Counted from the stretch's first letter, positions 46,809-56,395 are shown. The stretch is 64,000 nt of DNA from Streptomyces sp. Ag109_O5-1 (GCF_003814875.1 NZ_RKQF01000001.1:10354001-10418000); one strand, 5' to 3'. Program-made: numbers and translations. The notes: generated from the sequence alone by a model not told the origin.

Positions 46809-49127
46809 GTGCGCGGTGGCACGCCTTCCACGGAGGACTTCGGGCAGCGGCTGCGCTTTCTGCGGGCTCGTGCCGGACTGAGCCAGGAGGCGCTGTCGCA
46901 CGCCGCCGGGGTGAGCGTCAGGGCACTGGCCGACATGGAACGCGGGCGTACCCGGGGGCCGCAGCGCCGTACCGTCGAGGCGCTGGCCGAAGCTCTGGGA
47001 CTGGACGGCGACGAGGCGTCGGGCCTGGAGGCGTCCGCCGCGCAGGGCCGCCCCCGCCCTCGCCCGGTCGAAAACCCGGCCGAAGGCCCCTCTGTGCCCG
47101 TCCCGTTGGCCCTGCCGCGTGACATCCAGGACTTCACCGCCCGTGACACGGCTCTTGCCCGGCTGCTGGACCTGGCGCAGGACGCCGGCGCGAGCCGGCC
47201 GATGGTCACCGTCGTCGCCGGACAGCCGGGACTGGGCGAGACCGCGTTCGCGGTGCACGCCGCGCACCGTCTCGCCCCGCACTTCCCCGACGGGCAGCTC
47301 GCCCTGGACCTGCACGGCATGGATACCGAGCCGACCACCCCCCGGGATGCGCTGGCCCGGCTGCTGAGCGCCATGGGAGTCACCGACGCCGCGATACCGG
47401 CCGGCACCGACGACCGGGCGAGCCTGTGGCGCTCCCTGGCCGCCGGCCGGCGGCTGCTCCTGCTGCTGGACAACGCCACCGACGAGACCCAGGTCGGCCC
47501 GCTGCTGCCCGGCGCCGGCCCGTCGCTGACCATCGTCACCAGCCGCCAGGCCCTGGCAGGTCTGACCTCCGTTCACCGCTGCGATCTGGCTCTGCTGCGG
47601 CGCGAGGAAGCGGTGGAACTGCTGACCCGCATCGTCGGCCCCGAACGGGTGCGGGCGGAAGCGCAGGCCGCACGCGACCTGGCCGACCTGTGCGGGTATC
47701 TGCCCCTCGCCGTCCGGATCGCCGGACAGCGCCTCCTCAGCCGGCCGCACGAGCGCCTGGGCAAGCTCGTCGCCCGACTCGTTGCCGAGGGCCGACGACT
47801 GGACGGCCTCCAGGCCGGAAGCCTGCAGGTGCGCGCCGCCTTCGCCCTCTCGTACCGTCAACTGTCCGCGGACTCACGGACCTTCCTGCGGCGCGCCGCA
47901 CTGGCCGCCGGGGCGGACTTCAGCCCGGAGACCGGCGCGCTCCTGGCCGGGCTGTCCTACGAGAGGGCGGTCGCCTGCGCCGAGGAACTGACCGACGCCG
48001 GACTGCTCCAGAGCGATCCCACCGCCGAGCGCTACCGATTCCACGACCTGCTGAGGCTCTACGCGGCCGAACAGGTCGAGGCCGAGGACGGCCCCGAGGC
48101 CCGCGCCGCGGCCCTCGACCGGACCACGGAGTGGATGCTGCGCCGGGCCACCGCCGCCGCGCTGCACTTCGACATCGAACACGACCGGACGGCGCCGTCC
48201 GGCGACCCGGACCCGGACACCGCACCCACCGGCCGGGAGGAGGCGCGGGCCTGGCTGGAAGCCGAGCGTGCCCAGTGGCTCGCGGCGCTGCGCCGGGCCG
48301 ATGACACCGGCCGGCACCGGCAGGTCCTGGACACGGCCAAGGCGATGCACTGGTTCTCCGACCGCACCCAGCACTGGGAGCAGTGGGTGGAGGTGTTCCG
48401 GCGTTCCGCCGACTCCGCCCGCGCACTCGGCAGCAGGCGGGAGGAAGCGGCCCACCTCAACTACCTCGCCTGGGCGCACAACCTCTGCGTCCACGACCCC
48501 CGGTCCGCCCTGGTGTCCGCCGACGCCGCGCTCGTGGCCGCCCGCGACAGCGAGGACGGACTCCAGGAGGGCTGGGCGCTCGGCTACGGCGCGGGCGCAC
48601 TGCATCGACTGGGCCGTATGGAAGAGGCCCGGACACGACTGCGCGCGGCGGCCCGCTGCCTCGCCTCGCAGGGCTCCCCGCAGGCGAGGCTGGCCGAGCT
48701 GACGATCCTCAACTCCCTCGGCACCCTGCTGCGTCAGATCGGCCGGCCGGCGGAAGCCCTGGACATCCACCGCCGCAGCGAACAGATCTGCCGGGCGGGT
48801 GTCCCGGGCCGTACGGACGAACTGTTCGCGCTGTACCACGCGGTCGCCCGACAGCAGATCGGCAACGACCTGGCGGCCCTGGAGCGCTGGCCCGAAGCCG
48901 AGCCGCCGTTGCGGCAGGCCCTCGCCTCCTTCGAGACCGCGCAGATGCCGGCCTGGACCGAACAGGCGCGGCTCGACCTGGGCCTGGTGCTCCGCGCCAT
49001 GGGCCACCCGGAGGCCCGGCAGACCCTGATCGCCGCCCGTGACGCCCTCGCCGCGCTGAGAAGCCCACGACAGGACGAAGCCGCCACCGCACTCGCCGCG
49101 CTGGATCGGACCATGACGGACAGGTGA
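46809..49127 (+). CDS. XRE-NB-ARC-TPR regulator with altered Walker A
   Basis: The 772-residue protein has an XRE helix-turn-helix at residues 10-70 (LRFLRARAGLSQEALSHAAG) and an NB-ARC ATPase at about 120-400 with Walker B RLLLLLDNATD. TPR-like repeats run from 440 to 740 (AEALDIHRRSEQICR). These AfsR-like STAND proteins switch by nucleotide exchange. The P-loop reads GQPGLGETAF: Glu144 replaces the essential Lys. Nucleotide binding may be lost. The GTG start has GGGGGA upstream. The protein could control the divergent PIG-L gene. Confidence 0.88.
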   Translation: MRGGTPSTEDFGQRLRFLRARAGLSQEALSHAAGVSVRALADMERGRTRGPQRRTVEALAEALGLDGDEASGLEASAAQGRPRPRPVENPAEGPSVPVPLALPRDIQDFTARDTALARLLDLAQDAGASRPMVTVVAGQPGLGETAFAVHAAHRLAPHFPDGQLALDLHGMDTEPTTPRDALARLLSAMGVTDAAIPAGTDDRASLWRSLAAGRRLLLLLDNATDETQVGPLLPGAGPSLTIVTSRQALAGLTSVHRCDLALLRREEAVELLTRIVGPERVRAEAQAARDLADLCGYLPLAVRIAGQRLLSRPHERLGKLVARLVAEGRRLDGLQAGSLQVRAAFALSYRQLSADSRTFLRRAALAAGADFSPETGALLAGLSYERAVACAEELTDAGLLQSDPTAERYRFHDLLRLYAAEQVEAEDGPEARAAALDRTTEWMLRRATAAALHFDIEHDRTAPSGDPDPDTAPTGREEARAWLEAERAQWLAALRRADDTGRHRQVLDTAKAMHWFSDRTQHWEQWVEVFRRSADSARALGSRREEAAHLNYLAWAHNLCVHDPRSALVSADAALVAARDSEDGLQEGWALGYGAGALHRLGRMEEARTRLRAAARCLASQGSPQARLAELTILNSLGTLLRQIGRPAEALDIHRRSEQICRAGVPGRTDELFALYHAVARQQIGNDLAALERWPEAEPPLRQALASFETAQMPAWTEQARLDLGLVLRAMGHPEARQTLIAARDALAALRSPRQDEAATALAALDRTMTDR

Positions 49128-49176
49128 CTGCAGGGGGCTGGGCGCCGTCAGGGCCGCTGCCGCTCTGCCACCACGG

Positions 49177-49611
49177 TCACGGGCACAGCGGGGCGTTCTG
49201 CGAGACGTTGCAGCTCACCTGCCAGGGGCTCCACGAGCCGTTGGAGTCGCGCAGCCGGAACCAGACGTTGCCGTCACCGCCGATGGCTTCGATGGTGAAG
49301 TACGAGAGGCTCCCCCCTTGGAAATGGCCGATGGTGACCTGGCTCTGGACCCAGCCGCCCATGGACACCCAGCCGTTCCAGGAGCCGTCGGGGTAGCTCC
49401 AGTTCGTCCACACCGCGTGATCACTGCCGACGACGAACTGCTCCGTCGTCCCGTTGTCGAGCTGCGTGGACGCGATGCCGTACGCGCAGAAGTACTTCTG
49501 GCCCTTGGTCGTGCAGTAGGTCGCCGCCTGTGCCGGCGCCGCCGCGGCACCCACCCCTGCGAAAGCGGCCAGGGCCGCTACTGCCGTGAGGGCACTCCTG
49601 AATCTGCGCAT
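49177..49611 (-). CDS. small secreted beta-rich protein, tectonin/PLL-like
   Basis: This 144-residue precursor has a Sec signal (MRRFRSALTAVAALAAFAG, cleavage near AQA). The mature part is a few Trp/Gly-rich beta repeats (VWTNWSYPDGSWNGWVSMGG, VWFRLRDSNGSWSPWQ) like lectin-type beta propellers. Four or more cysteines suggest disulfides. The second ATG is chosen since AAGGA is eight bases before it and too near the first. It may bind carbohydrate outside the cell. Confidence 0.8.
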   Translation of the reverse strand: MRRFRSALTAVAALAAFAGVGAAAAPAQAATYCTTKGQKYFCAYGIASTQLDNGTTEQFVVGSDHAVWTNWSYPDGSWNGWVSMGGWVQSQVTIGHFQGGSLSYFTIEAIGGDGNVWFRLRDSNGSWSPWQVSCNVSQNAPLCP

Positions 49612-49738
49612 GTGCATGTTCCTTTGCCGAGGGGCGTGGTCGTGTCGGGGAAGGGAGAGAACCGGCGTCCCCGGCGCCACGACGAGTCGATCACGGGCAG
49701 GTGGACGCGGACCATGCAGAACGACCGGCAGAAGTGAC

Positions 49739-49924
49739 TCAGGGCCGTATCCGCGGCGGGTGTGTGCCTCCCGCCACGGTCAGGTCCTCGAAACGGCTCT
49801 CCTCACCGCAGGCGGCGCAGTCCGCCCGGGCGTGCAGAACGACACCGCACCGGTGTTGGAACTCCGCTGTGGCGACGCCGTCCCGGCAGTAGGTGTCGCC
49901 CCGCTCCTTGAGGGCTGCGAGCAC
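49739..49924 (-). pseudogene. C-terminal fragment of an HxlR-like regulator
   Basis: The minus strand reads LKERGDTYCRDGVATAEF, then HRCGVVLHARADCAACGEESR and a stop. This resembles the end of winged-helix regulators of the HxlR type with a late zinc-like Cys cluster. The DNA-binding half is missing. Six bases away on the other strand starts the tail of another gene, so the break is shared. Confidence 0.5.
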
Positions 49925-49929
49925 GGTGA

Positions 49930-50007
49930 GCCTTCGTGTTCCACGACCGGTTCCGGGTGGCGGACGGACGAGCGGTCGAGCACTGGGACGTCAGGGTCCC
50001 GCGCTGA
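49930..50007 (+). pseudogene. C-terminal fragment of a SnoaL/NTF2-like gene
   Basis: Twenty-five codons read AFVFHDRFRVADGRAVEHWD and end at TGA 50005. This is the closing strand pair of SnoaL/NTF2-like small proteins (RVxDGxIxEHWD). The rest is missing. Confidence 0.55.
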
Positions 50008-50076
50008 GAGGGCGGCGGCGACGGGCGTGGGATGCGACCGATCGCGCCCGCGTCATCCGGCGCGCAGGCTGGACGT

Positions 50077-50976
50077 ATGGACACCATCGTGTTGGGCGAG
50101 GTGGAGATCACCCGTGTGGTGGAGCTGCCCGCCAAAGGGCGCGCCCGCGACTATGTCTTCCCCGATGTGCCCGTCGAGCACTGGCAGGAGCATCGGGACT
50201 GGCTCGCCCCCGATTTCCTGGACCCGGCCGCCGACGAGGTCCCGATGATGATCCAGACCTGGCTGGTCCGCAGCGAGGGCCGAACGATCCTGATCGACAC
50301 CGGCGTCGGCAACGACCGGGAGCGCCCGGCCATGCCCTCCTTCCACCGGCTGCACACCCACTACCTCGAAGAGCTGGCCGCAGCAGATGTCCATCCGCCG
50401 GACGTGGACACGGTGATCTGCACCCACATCCACAGTGACCACGTCGGCTGGAACACCTGCCTGACGCCCGAGGGGGAGTGGCGACCGACTTTCCCGAACG
50501 CTCGGTACGTCCTCTCACGGGCGGACTTCGACTACTGGAATCCGGCCAACGGACACCGGACCCGGTCCGGCCCTCGGATGGCCAACGTCTTCGAGGACAG
50601 CGTCGCCCCCGTCCACCAGGCCGGCCGGACCGTGCTGTGGGAGGGCGACCACTACGAGATCGACGGCCGACTCCGCATCGAGCATGCCCCCGGCCACACG
50701 CCCGGTTCCTCCGTCGTATGGCTGCGGTCGGGCACTGACCGGGCGGTGTTCGCCGGGGATCTGCTGCACAGCCCACTGCAGATCGTGGAACCGGACGACT
50801 GCCCCAGTTTCGACGAGGACGAGTCCCGCGCACGGCGCAGCCGACGGCGGGTGCTGGGGGAGGCCGCGGACCGGGGCGCCGTGCTGTTCCCCGCGCATTT
50901 CCCCGGGCCGGGCGCGGCCGAAGTACGACGCGTAGGCGACCGGTTCGCGGTGAAGGAATGGGCGGCCTGGGGTTGA
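50077..50976 (+). CDS. MBL-fold metallo-hydrolase
   Basis: This 299-residue cytoplasmic protein has the zinc motif THIHSDHVGWN, a third His in EHAPGHTPGSS, Asp in FAGDLLHSP and a final His in FPAHFPGPG. These give the complete MBL set. The N-terminal DTIVLGEVEITRVVELP is like lactonase/AHL-hydrolase relatives. It probably hydrolyses a lactone or ester, but the substrate is not defined by sequence. It is transcribed alone. Confidence 0.92.
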   Translation: MDTIVLGEVEITRVVELPAKGRARDYVFPDVPVEHWQEHRDWLAPDFLDPAADEVPMMIQTWLVRSEGRTILIDTGVGNDRERPAMPSFHRLHTHYLEELAAADVHPPDVDTVICTHIHSDHVGWNTCLTPEGEWRPTFPNARYVLSRADFDYWNPANGHRTRSGPRMANVFEDSVAPVHQAGRTVLWEGDHYEIDGRLRIEHAPGHTPGSSVVWLRSGTDRAVFAGDLLHSPLQIVEPDDCPSFDEDESRARRSRRRVLGEAADRGAVLFPAHFPGPGAAEVRRVGDRFAVKEWAAWG

Positions 50977-51241
50977 CCGCCTGGAGTTGACCGCGTCCCG
51001 CGGGTGCATCCGCGCGGGTCGGCGGTGTGGCCGACCGCGATGCCCGCAATGGCCGACCGCGGCGCCCAGTAATGGATCATGTCCTGGCCCACACCCCGGA
51101 CGGCTGTCTGCCGGAACGGCACTCCTCTCGCCTTCCGTCTCGTGACTCGACCGCCGGCATTCGTCTGCTTGACGATTGCCGTCACGGAAATGGCGTATTT
51201 TCCGGGGCAGCCGCAGCATGCGCTCGCCCCGGGCCTACGCT

Positions 51242-52102
51242 ATGCCGGTGACCAGTGCCGATGTCGCCGCCGGGCCCGCCGCCGAAAGCGGTCCCGAGCC
51301 GCGTACCCAGTCCCTGATGCTGACCTTCTTCGGCATTCATGTGCTGGGGCGGCCCATCGCGGTGTCGTCCGGCAGTGTGATCGCTGTTCTCGGGAGGCTG
51401 GGCAGTACGGAGGAGGCGGTGCGGACCACCTTGAACCGGATGGTCAAACGCGGTCTGCTGGAGCGTCGTCGTCAGGGCCGGAAGACCTACTTCGGGCTGA
51501 CGCCGCACGCCGTCCAGGTACTGACGGACGGCAGGGACCGCATCTGGCGCACCGGCGCGGTGAACCGGGACTGGGACGGTCGGTGGACGATGGTCGGCTT
51601 CTCGCTGCCCGAGGCATGGAGCCGTGAACGGCACGACCTGCGCTCCCGGCTGATCTGGGCGGGCTTCGGCCCCCTGCAGAACGGCCTGTGGGTGGCCCCG
51701 GCGCGCGTCGACGTCCGTGAGATGGTGGCGGGTCTCGGCATGGAACCGTACCTGCGCGTGTTCCGGGCGGAGGTGGAATCGCCGACCGACGTCCGTGAGG
51801 TGCTGGAGCAGGCCTTCGACCTGCCGGCCATCGGCGCACGGTACCGGGCGTTCCTGGAGCGCTGGGACCGCACCGACCCGCTGCCCGCAGCGCTCTCCGG
51901 CGACGAACTCGCGGGCCAGCTCCTGCTGCACACCGACTGGCTGGACCTGGTGCGACGTGATCCGCATCTGCCCGCCGAGCACCTTCCGGGGGACTGGCCC
52001 GCCGCCGAGGCGGAGACCGTCTTCCGTGGCCTGGCCAGCCGCTGGGAACGCCCGGCCACGCACGTGGCCGCCCGACTGCTCGACACCCTGACGCTGGACT
52101 GA
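51242..52102 (+). CDS. PaaX-family repressor
   Basis: This 286-residue PaaX-like protein has an N-terminal winged helix (VIAVLGRLGSTEEAVRTTLNRMVKRGLLE) and a middle RNase-like domain (WTMVGFSLPEAWSRERHDLR). The PaaX C-terminal part carries RYRAFLERW. PaaX represses phenylacetate genes; related Streptomyces proteins control other catabolic genes. The ATG at 51242 begins just before the conserved part. The next genes, a secreted hydrolase and an MFS pump on the same strand, are its likely targets through a dyad at 52146. Confidence 0.92.
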   Translation: MPVTSADVAAGPAAESGPEPRTQSLMLTFFGIHVLGRPIAVSSGSVIAVLGRLGSTEEAVRTTLNRMVKRGLLERRRQGRKTYFGLTPHAVQVLTDGRDRIWRTGAVNRDWDGRWTMVGFSLPEAWSRERHDLRSRLIWAGFGPLQNGLWVAPARVDVREMVAGLGMEPYLRVFRAEVESPTDVREVLEQAFDLPAIGARYRAFLERWDRTDPLPAALSGDELAGQLLLHTDWLDLVRRDPHLPAEHLPGDWPAAEAETVFRGLASRWERPATHVAARLLDTLTLD

Positions 52103-52145
52103 TCCGCACCGGGGCCCCGCGCACCCAGACGCGGAGCCGCCTGTC

Positions 52146-52167
52146 TCAATATTGGGCAGTATGTTGA
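52146..52167. promoter_or_regulatory. dyad before the secreted hydrolase
   Basis: TCAATAT-N8-ATGTTGA (six of seven bases pair) includes the palindrome CAATATTG. It lies between the PaaX gene and the hydrolase in an AT-richer patch, a plausible PaaX operator. Confidence 0.5.
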
Positions 52168-52253
52168 CGGCGATGAAAAAAGAGCCCTACATTCGCAGCG
52201 CTCTTACCGCTCGCTCCCTCACTCGGTCCCCCTCGACTCGCGGAGCCGCCGTC

Positions 52254-53606
52254 ATGCCCCGACCCCGTTTCTCGACCCTCGTCGCCGTCTGCGCGACCGC
52301 CCTCGCCACCACTGTGATCGGGCCGGCGGCCGGCGCCCAAGCCACGACCGCCGACCACTACTCCGGGACGCTGTCCGACGGCGCCACCTGGATCGCGGAC
52401 AAACCCGCGCAGTGGAACGGCAGCCTGCTGCTCTTCAGCCACGGCTTCGGACCGACCGTCGCTGCCGACGCCCCGTCGACCGCGGCGCGCCAGGCCCTGC
52501 TGGACGCCGGCTACGCACTCGTCGGCTCCTCCTACGACCCCAACGGCTCGATGTGGGCACTCGACTCGGCCGAACGGGATCAGTTCGCGGCGCTCACCGC
52601 CTTCCGCCGAGAGGTCGGGACACCGACCCGGGTCATCTCGGTGGGCCAGTCCATGGGCGGCCTCATCAACGCCCAGATCGCCCGTGACGGCGCAGGACGC
52701 GTCGACGGCTCACTCGGCCTGTGCGGCCTGGTCGCGGGCGGCGTCGATCTGGACAACTACCAGCTCGACGCCGAGTACACGCTGGCCACGTTCTTCGACC
52801 CTGCCGACGCCGACAACCTCGTGAACCTGGACAGCCAGGCCGACGGCGCGGCCCTCGCCGACCGGCTCACGAAGGCTGTGGAAGCGGCACAGCAGAACCC
52901 CACGGGGCGTGCCCGGATCGCCCTGGCCGCCGCCTTCCTCAACCTGACCGACTGGGCTCCGGGCCAACAGCCGCCCGCGCGTGACGACTTCGAGGGCCAG
53001 GAGAAGCAGCAGTACGCGTGGCTGGCTCAGGGCCTTCTCGGATTCATCGTCCCGGCGCGCTGGTCGGTGGAGCAGTCCGCCGGCGGCAACACATCCTGGA
53101 ACAAGGGCGTCGACTACGCCGGCCTGCTGCACAAGTCCAGCCATGCCAGGCAGATCAAGGCGCTCTACCGCGACGCCGGGCTCGACCTGCGGACGGACCT
53201 GAACCGGCTCACCCGCGGCGCGGACATCTCGGCCGACCCGGCCGCGGTGGCGCATCTGAAGCGGACCTCCACGGCCGGCCAGGGACTGACCGTGCCGCTG
53301 CTCGACATCCACACCACCGCCGACCAACTCGTGCCCGTCGAGCAGGAGTCGGCCTTCGCCGGGCGGGTGCGCAGGGCCGGAGACTCCGGGCTGCTGCGAC
53401 AGGCTTATGTGGCACGCCAGAACCACTGCAACTTCACCACCGCCGAAGTGGTCGCCGGGCTGCACGCCGTGGAGCACCGGCTGGACACCGGGCACTGGGA
53501 CAACTCCGCCACCGCCGCCGAACTCCAGCGCAGCGCCGACGAACTGGGCCTCGACGGTGCCGCCTTCACCGACTACCGGCCGAATCCTCTCAGCGGTACC
53601 CGCTGA
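52254..53606 (+). CDS. secreted alpha/beta hydrolase
   Basis: This 450-residue precursor has a Sec signal (LVAVCATALATTVIGPAAGA). The hydrolase core has oxyanion LLLFSHGFGP, nucleophile VGQSMGG, Asp in HTTADQLVPV and His in ARQNHCNF. It resembles secreted serine esterases or peptidases of Actinobacteria. ATG 52254 is nearest to the signal. The MFS pump gene follows 51 bp later, so both may be PaaX-controlled. Confidence 0.88.
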   Translation: MPRPRFSTLVAVCATALATTVIGPAAGAQATTADHYSGTLSDGATWIADKPAQWNGSLLLFSHGFGPTVAADAPSTAARQALLDAGYALVGSSYDPNGSMWALDSAERDQFAALTAFRREVGTPTRVISVGQSMGGLINAQIARDGAGRVDGSLGLCGLVAGGVDLDNYQLDAEYTLATFFDPADADNLVNLDSQADGAALADRLTKAVEAAQQNPTGRARIALAAAFLNLTDWAPGQQPPARDDFEGQEKQQYAWLAQGLLGFIVPARWSVEQSAGGNTSWNKGVDYAGLLHKSSHARQIKALYRDAGLDLRTDLNRLTRGADISADPAAVAHLKRTSTAGQGLTVPLLDIHTTADQLVPVEQESAFAGRVRRAGDSGLLRQAYVARQNHCNFTTAEVVAGLHAVEHRLDTGHWDNSATAAELQRSADELGLDGAAFTDYRPNPLSGTR

Positions 53607-53657
53607 TCCCGAAGCGTCCCCTCCCCATCCCAAGCTCGCGCGCCCCAGGAGCACCCC

Positions 53658-55232
53658 GTGTCAATGACGACCGAATCCTCCGCCAGAACCGCCGTCGGCC
53701 GCGGTCTGACCACCGGCACCCTGGTCGCCGGTCTCCTCGCCGTCTGCCTCGCCCAGATAGGCCTGGCCATACCGGCCACACTCAACGGGCTGTTCCAGTC
53801 CGACCTGCACCCGGTCGGCTCGCAGCTCACCTGGATCTCCGACGCCTTCCTGCTACCGGTCGCCGTACTGGAGCTGACCTTCGGCCTGCTCGGCGACCTC
53901 TTCGGCCGCAAGCGGCTGCTGATCGGCGGCGCTTCGCTGCTGGCCGTGGGCGAGCTGGTCAGCGCCACCGCCTCCGGCGTCCACCAACTCTGGGTCGGAC
54001 AGGCCCTGGCAGGTCTGGGCGCCGCGAGCCTGTTCCCGACCTCGCTGGCCATCCTGGCCGCCGGCACCACCTCGCCCGCGCAACGGGCCCGGGTCATCGC
54101 GATGTGGGCAGCTCTGCTCTCCACCGGCGGGTTCCTCGCTCCGCTGCTCGGGGGCATCACCGCCACCTACGGCTCCTGGCGATGGTCCTTCGTCGTGGTC
54201 ACCGCCGTAGCCGCGGCGAGTGCCGCCGTCAGCGCCCTGTTCGTCGTCAACTCCAGTGCTCCCGAAGGACGCTCACTGGACGTGGCGGGCCAACTGACCA
54301 TCGGCCTGGGCCTGTTCTCGCTGCTCTACGCCATCATCCAGGGCCCCACCGACGGATGGGCCTCGCCCGCGATCGTCGTCGCCTTCGTCCTGGCGGCCGT
54401 TTTCCTCGCCGCCTTCGTCCTCGCCGAGAACCGCGCCAAGTCCCCGCTCCTCCGGCTGGACCTGTTCCGCAACCGCGCCTTCGCGGTCGCCTCGGTCGTG
54501 GCCGTGGTGGGGATGTTCGCCTTTCTGGGCACCGCCTACTCCGTCAGCATCCGGCTCGGCCCGGTGCAGGACCAGGCCCCGATGCGGACGGCCCTGGCAT
54601 TCGTCCTGCTCAACGGCATCACACTGGTGATGCTGCCGCTGACGGAACGGCTGCTGAGAAGTGTGGCACCTGGGCTGCTGCTGGGCACGGGACTGCTGTT
54701 GATCGCGGCGGGCGACTACTGGGCGGCCACGCTGCCGATCACCGACACCTCCTTCACTTCGCTGATCCTGCCGCTCGGTCTGGTCGGGCTGGGCTTCGCG
54801 ATCACCGTCTCGTCGATCACGGCGACGGCCGTCAACACCGTGCCGGTGCGCTTGGCCGGCATGGCGAGCGCCACCACCAACCTGCTGCGGGACTTCGGCT
54901 TCACCCTCGGCCCGGCCGTCATCGGCGCCGTGGCCCTGAGCCGCGCGGCGAGCAGCTTCTCCGACTCCCTGCACGGCTCCGCGCTGCCGCAAGCGCTGAA
55001 GGGCGCAGGCACGGCCGTACTGGAAGAGGGCGGCCCGCTCGCGGTGAACGGTGCCTCGGCGGCGTCACCCAAGCTGGCGGACCTGCATCCACTCGCCCTG
55101 GACGCCCTCGGCCACGGCTACTCGATCGGCTTCGTCGTCTGTGGCTCGGCCGCACTGTTCTCCGCACTGCTGGCCCTGGTGACGCTTCGCGGCCGAGCCG
55201 CTCCACGTGACGATTCCTCAGAGCAGCAGTAG
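53658..55232 (+). CDS. MFS multidrug-type transporter (14 helices)
   Basis: This 524-residue protein has about 14 hydrophobic segments. Motif A is GLLGDLFGRKRLL and motif C-like is GFLAPLLGGITATYGSWRW, as in the DHA2 (EmrB/QacA) drug exporter family. GTG start. The run with a secreted hydrolase suggests export of a compound processed outside. A strong shared terminator lies 80 bp downstream. Confidence 0.93.
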   Translation: MSMTTESSARTAVGRGLTTGTLVAGLLAVCLAQIGLAIPATLNGLFQSDLHPVGSQLTWISDAFLLPVAVLELTFGLLGDLFGRKRLLIGGASLLAVGELVSATASGVHQLWVGQALAGLGAASLFPTSLAILAAGTTSPAQRARVIAMWAALLSTGGFLAPLLGGITATYGSWRWSFVVVTAVAAASAAVSALFVVNSSAPEGRSLDVAGQLTIGLGLFSLLYAIIQGPTDGWASPAIVVAFVLAAVFLAAFVLAENRAKSPLLRLDLFRNRAFAVASVVAVVGMFAFLGTAYSVSIRLGPVQDQAPMRTALAFVLLNGITLVMLPLTERLLRSVAPGLLLGTGLLLIAAGDYWAATLPITDTSFTSLILPLGLVGLGFAITVSSITATAVNTVPVRLAGMASATTNLLRDFGFTLGPAVIGAVALSRAASSFSDSLHGSALPQALKGAGTAVLEEGGPLAVNGASAASPKLADLHPLALDALGHGYSIGFVVCGSAALFSALLALVTLRGRAAPRDDSSEQQ

Positions 55233-55312
55233 GGAAAGAGCCGGACCGGCTGTGTCCGCAGGGCATCGATGGCTGCAGCGGCGGCCGTCGCGGTCGGGTG
55301 AGCCGGCACAGC

Positions 55313-55345
55313 GGCCCCGGTCGCGGAAACACCGCGACCGGGGCC
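55313..55345. terminator. bidirectional terminator
   Basis: A perfect 14-bp stem (GGCCCCGGTCGCGG with its complement) and loop AAACA lie between the convergent MFS and IF-1 genes. Confidence 0.85.
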
Positions 55346-55379
55346 TGGGCTCAGCTACCGAGGAAGGCGCCGACCGCCG

Positions 55380-55604
55380 CTAGTTCCGGTACCGGAACAC
55401 GATCCGCCCGCGCGTCAGGTCGTACGGCGGGAGCTCCACCAGCACCCGGTCCTCCAGCATGATCTTGATGTAGTTCTTGCGGATCTTCCCGCTGATGTGC
55501 GCGAGCACCTGGTGGCCGTTCTCGAGCTGCACGGTGAACATGGCGCTGCGCAGGCACTCGACGACCCTGCCCTCGACTTCGATGACGTTCTTGTTCCTGG
55601 TCAT
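55380..55604 (-). CDS. infA: translation initiation factor IF-1 paralogue
   Basis: This 74-residue S1/OB-fold protein has IEVEGRVVECLRSAMFTVQL, HISGKIRKNYIKI and the ending YDLTRGRIVFRYR, a typical IF-1. It lies outside a ribosomal operon and its ATG overlaps the stop of a GNAT gene (ATGA). It is likely a second copy; whether it acts in initiation or as an RNA chaperone under stress is unknown. Confidence 0.95.
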   Translation of the reverse strand: MTRNKNVIEVEGRVVECLRSAMFTVQLENGHQVLAHISGKIRKNYIKIMLEDRVLVELPPYDLTRGRIVFRYRN

Positions 55605-56395
55605 CGCACCAGCTCCAGGTTGCTGCTCATCGGCCGGGCGCAGATGCCCTCGAGCAGCGTCGAGGCCGCCTGGTTGGACTCGTGGACTTCGGTCCAGGCC
55701 TCGGCGAACCCGGAGCGGTGCAGCGTCCCCAGCGCGTGGGCCAGCAGTGCTCGCGCGATGCCGCGGCGCTGCTCGCCGGCCCGGACCGCGACCAGCCCGA
55801 TGCGCGGCCGGATCGCCGTCACCACCCGGATCAGACCGAGATAGCGGTCCGGCGCCGCGGCCACCGCGTACTTCGACGGGTCGACGATGGTGTCGCCCTC
55901 GGGGAAGGGAATTACCTCCGCGGGCATCGACTGCCACCACCCGGCGGTCGCCTCCACCTCGTCACGGATCGTGCGGTCCACCGCCCGTAGCAGACTCTCG
56001 TCCGCCTGACCGGCGGGCACGATGGTCACGCCCGAAGGCGGCAGGACCGCTTCGAGCCCTGTGACCCGCGGGTCGGTCGGCACGACGTACTCCCACTCGC
56101 GGCGCCGGACCGTGAAACCGGCCCGCCGCCAGCCGGCCGTCAACTCGACGTCGGCTTCGTCGACCACCGTGTACAGCGGCACCGGCAGTTCCGCCAGCAT
56201 CGCCTCGGCGAGCCGGTCGAAGGTGGCGTCGTGCCAGGCGTCGATGCCGACGAACAGGCGTCCGTCGGACCGGTGCTCCGCGTACCCGCGGCCGACCACC
56301 AGGTCGTCATCCAGTGCATGCCATTGCCGGTCCGCGACGCGCGTGATCATCACCGCGTTCTCGCGCAGGCCGGATGAGAAAGGTTTTGTGTTCAT
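55601..56395 (-). CDS. GNAT-family acetyltransferase
   Basis: This 264-residue protein ends in a GNAT domain: RIGLVAVRAGEQRRGIARALL is the acetyl-CoA loop (Q/RxxGxG/A), and EVHESNQAASTLLEG is the late helix. The first 100 residues form a separate domain. GGAGGGAGA lies before the ATG at 56395. Coupled to IF-1, it may acetylate a component of translation, but this is inference from order. Confidence 0.9.
   Translation of the reverse strand: MNTKPFSSGLRENAVMITRVADRQWHALDDDLVVGRGYAEHRSDGRLFVGIDAWHDATFDRLAEAMLAELPVPLYTVVDEADVELTAGWRRAGFTVRRREWEYVVPTDPRVTGLEAVLPPSGVTIVPAGQADESLLRAVDRTIRDEVEATAGWWQSMPAEVIPFPEGDTIVDPSKYAVAAAPDRYLGLIRVVTAIRPRIGLVAVRAGEQRRGIARALLAHALGTLHRSGFAEAWTEVHESNQAASTLLEGICARPMSSNLELVR

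Noticed and set aside
50977..51241. Minus-strand frame between the MBL and PaaX genes
   Set aside because: No motif, weak codon bias and no ribosome site; treated as intergenic.
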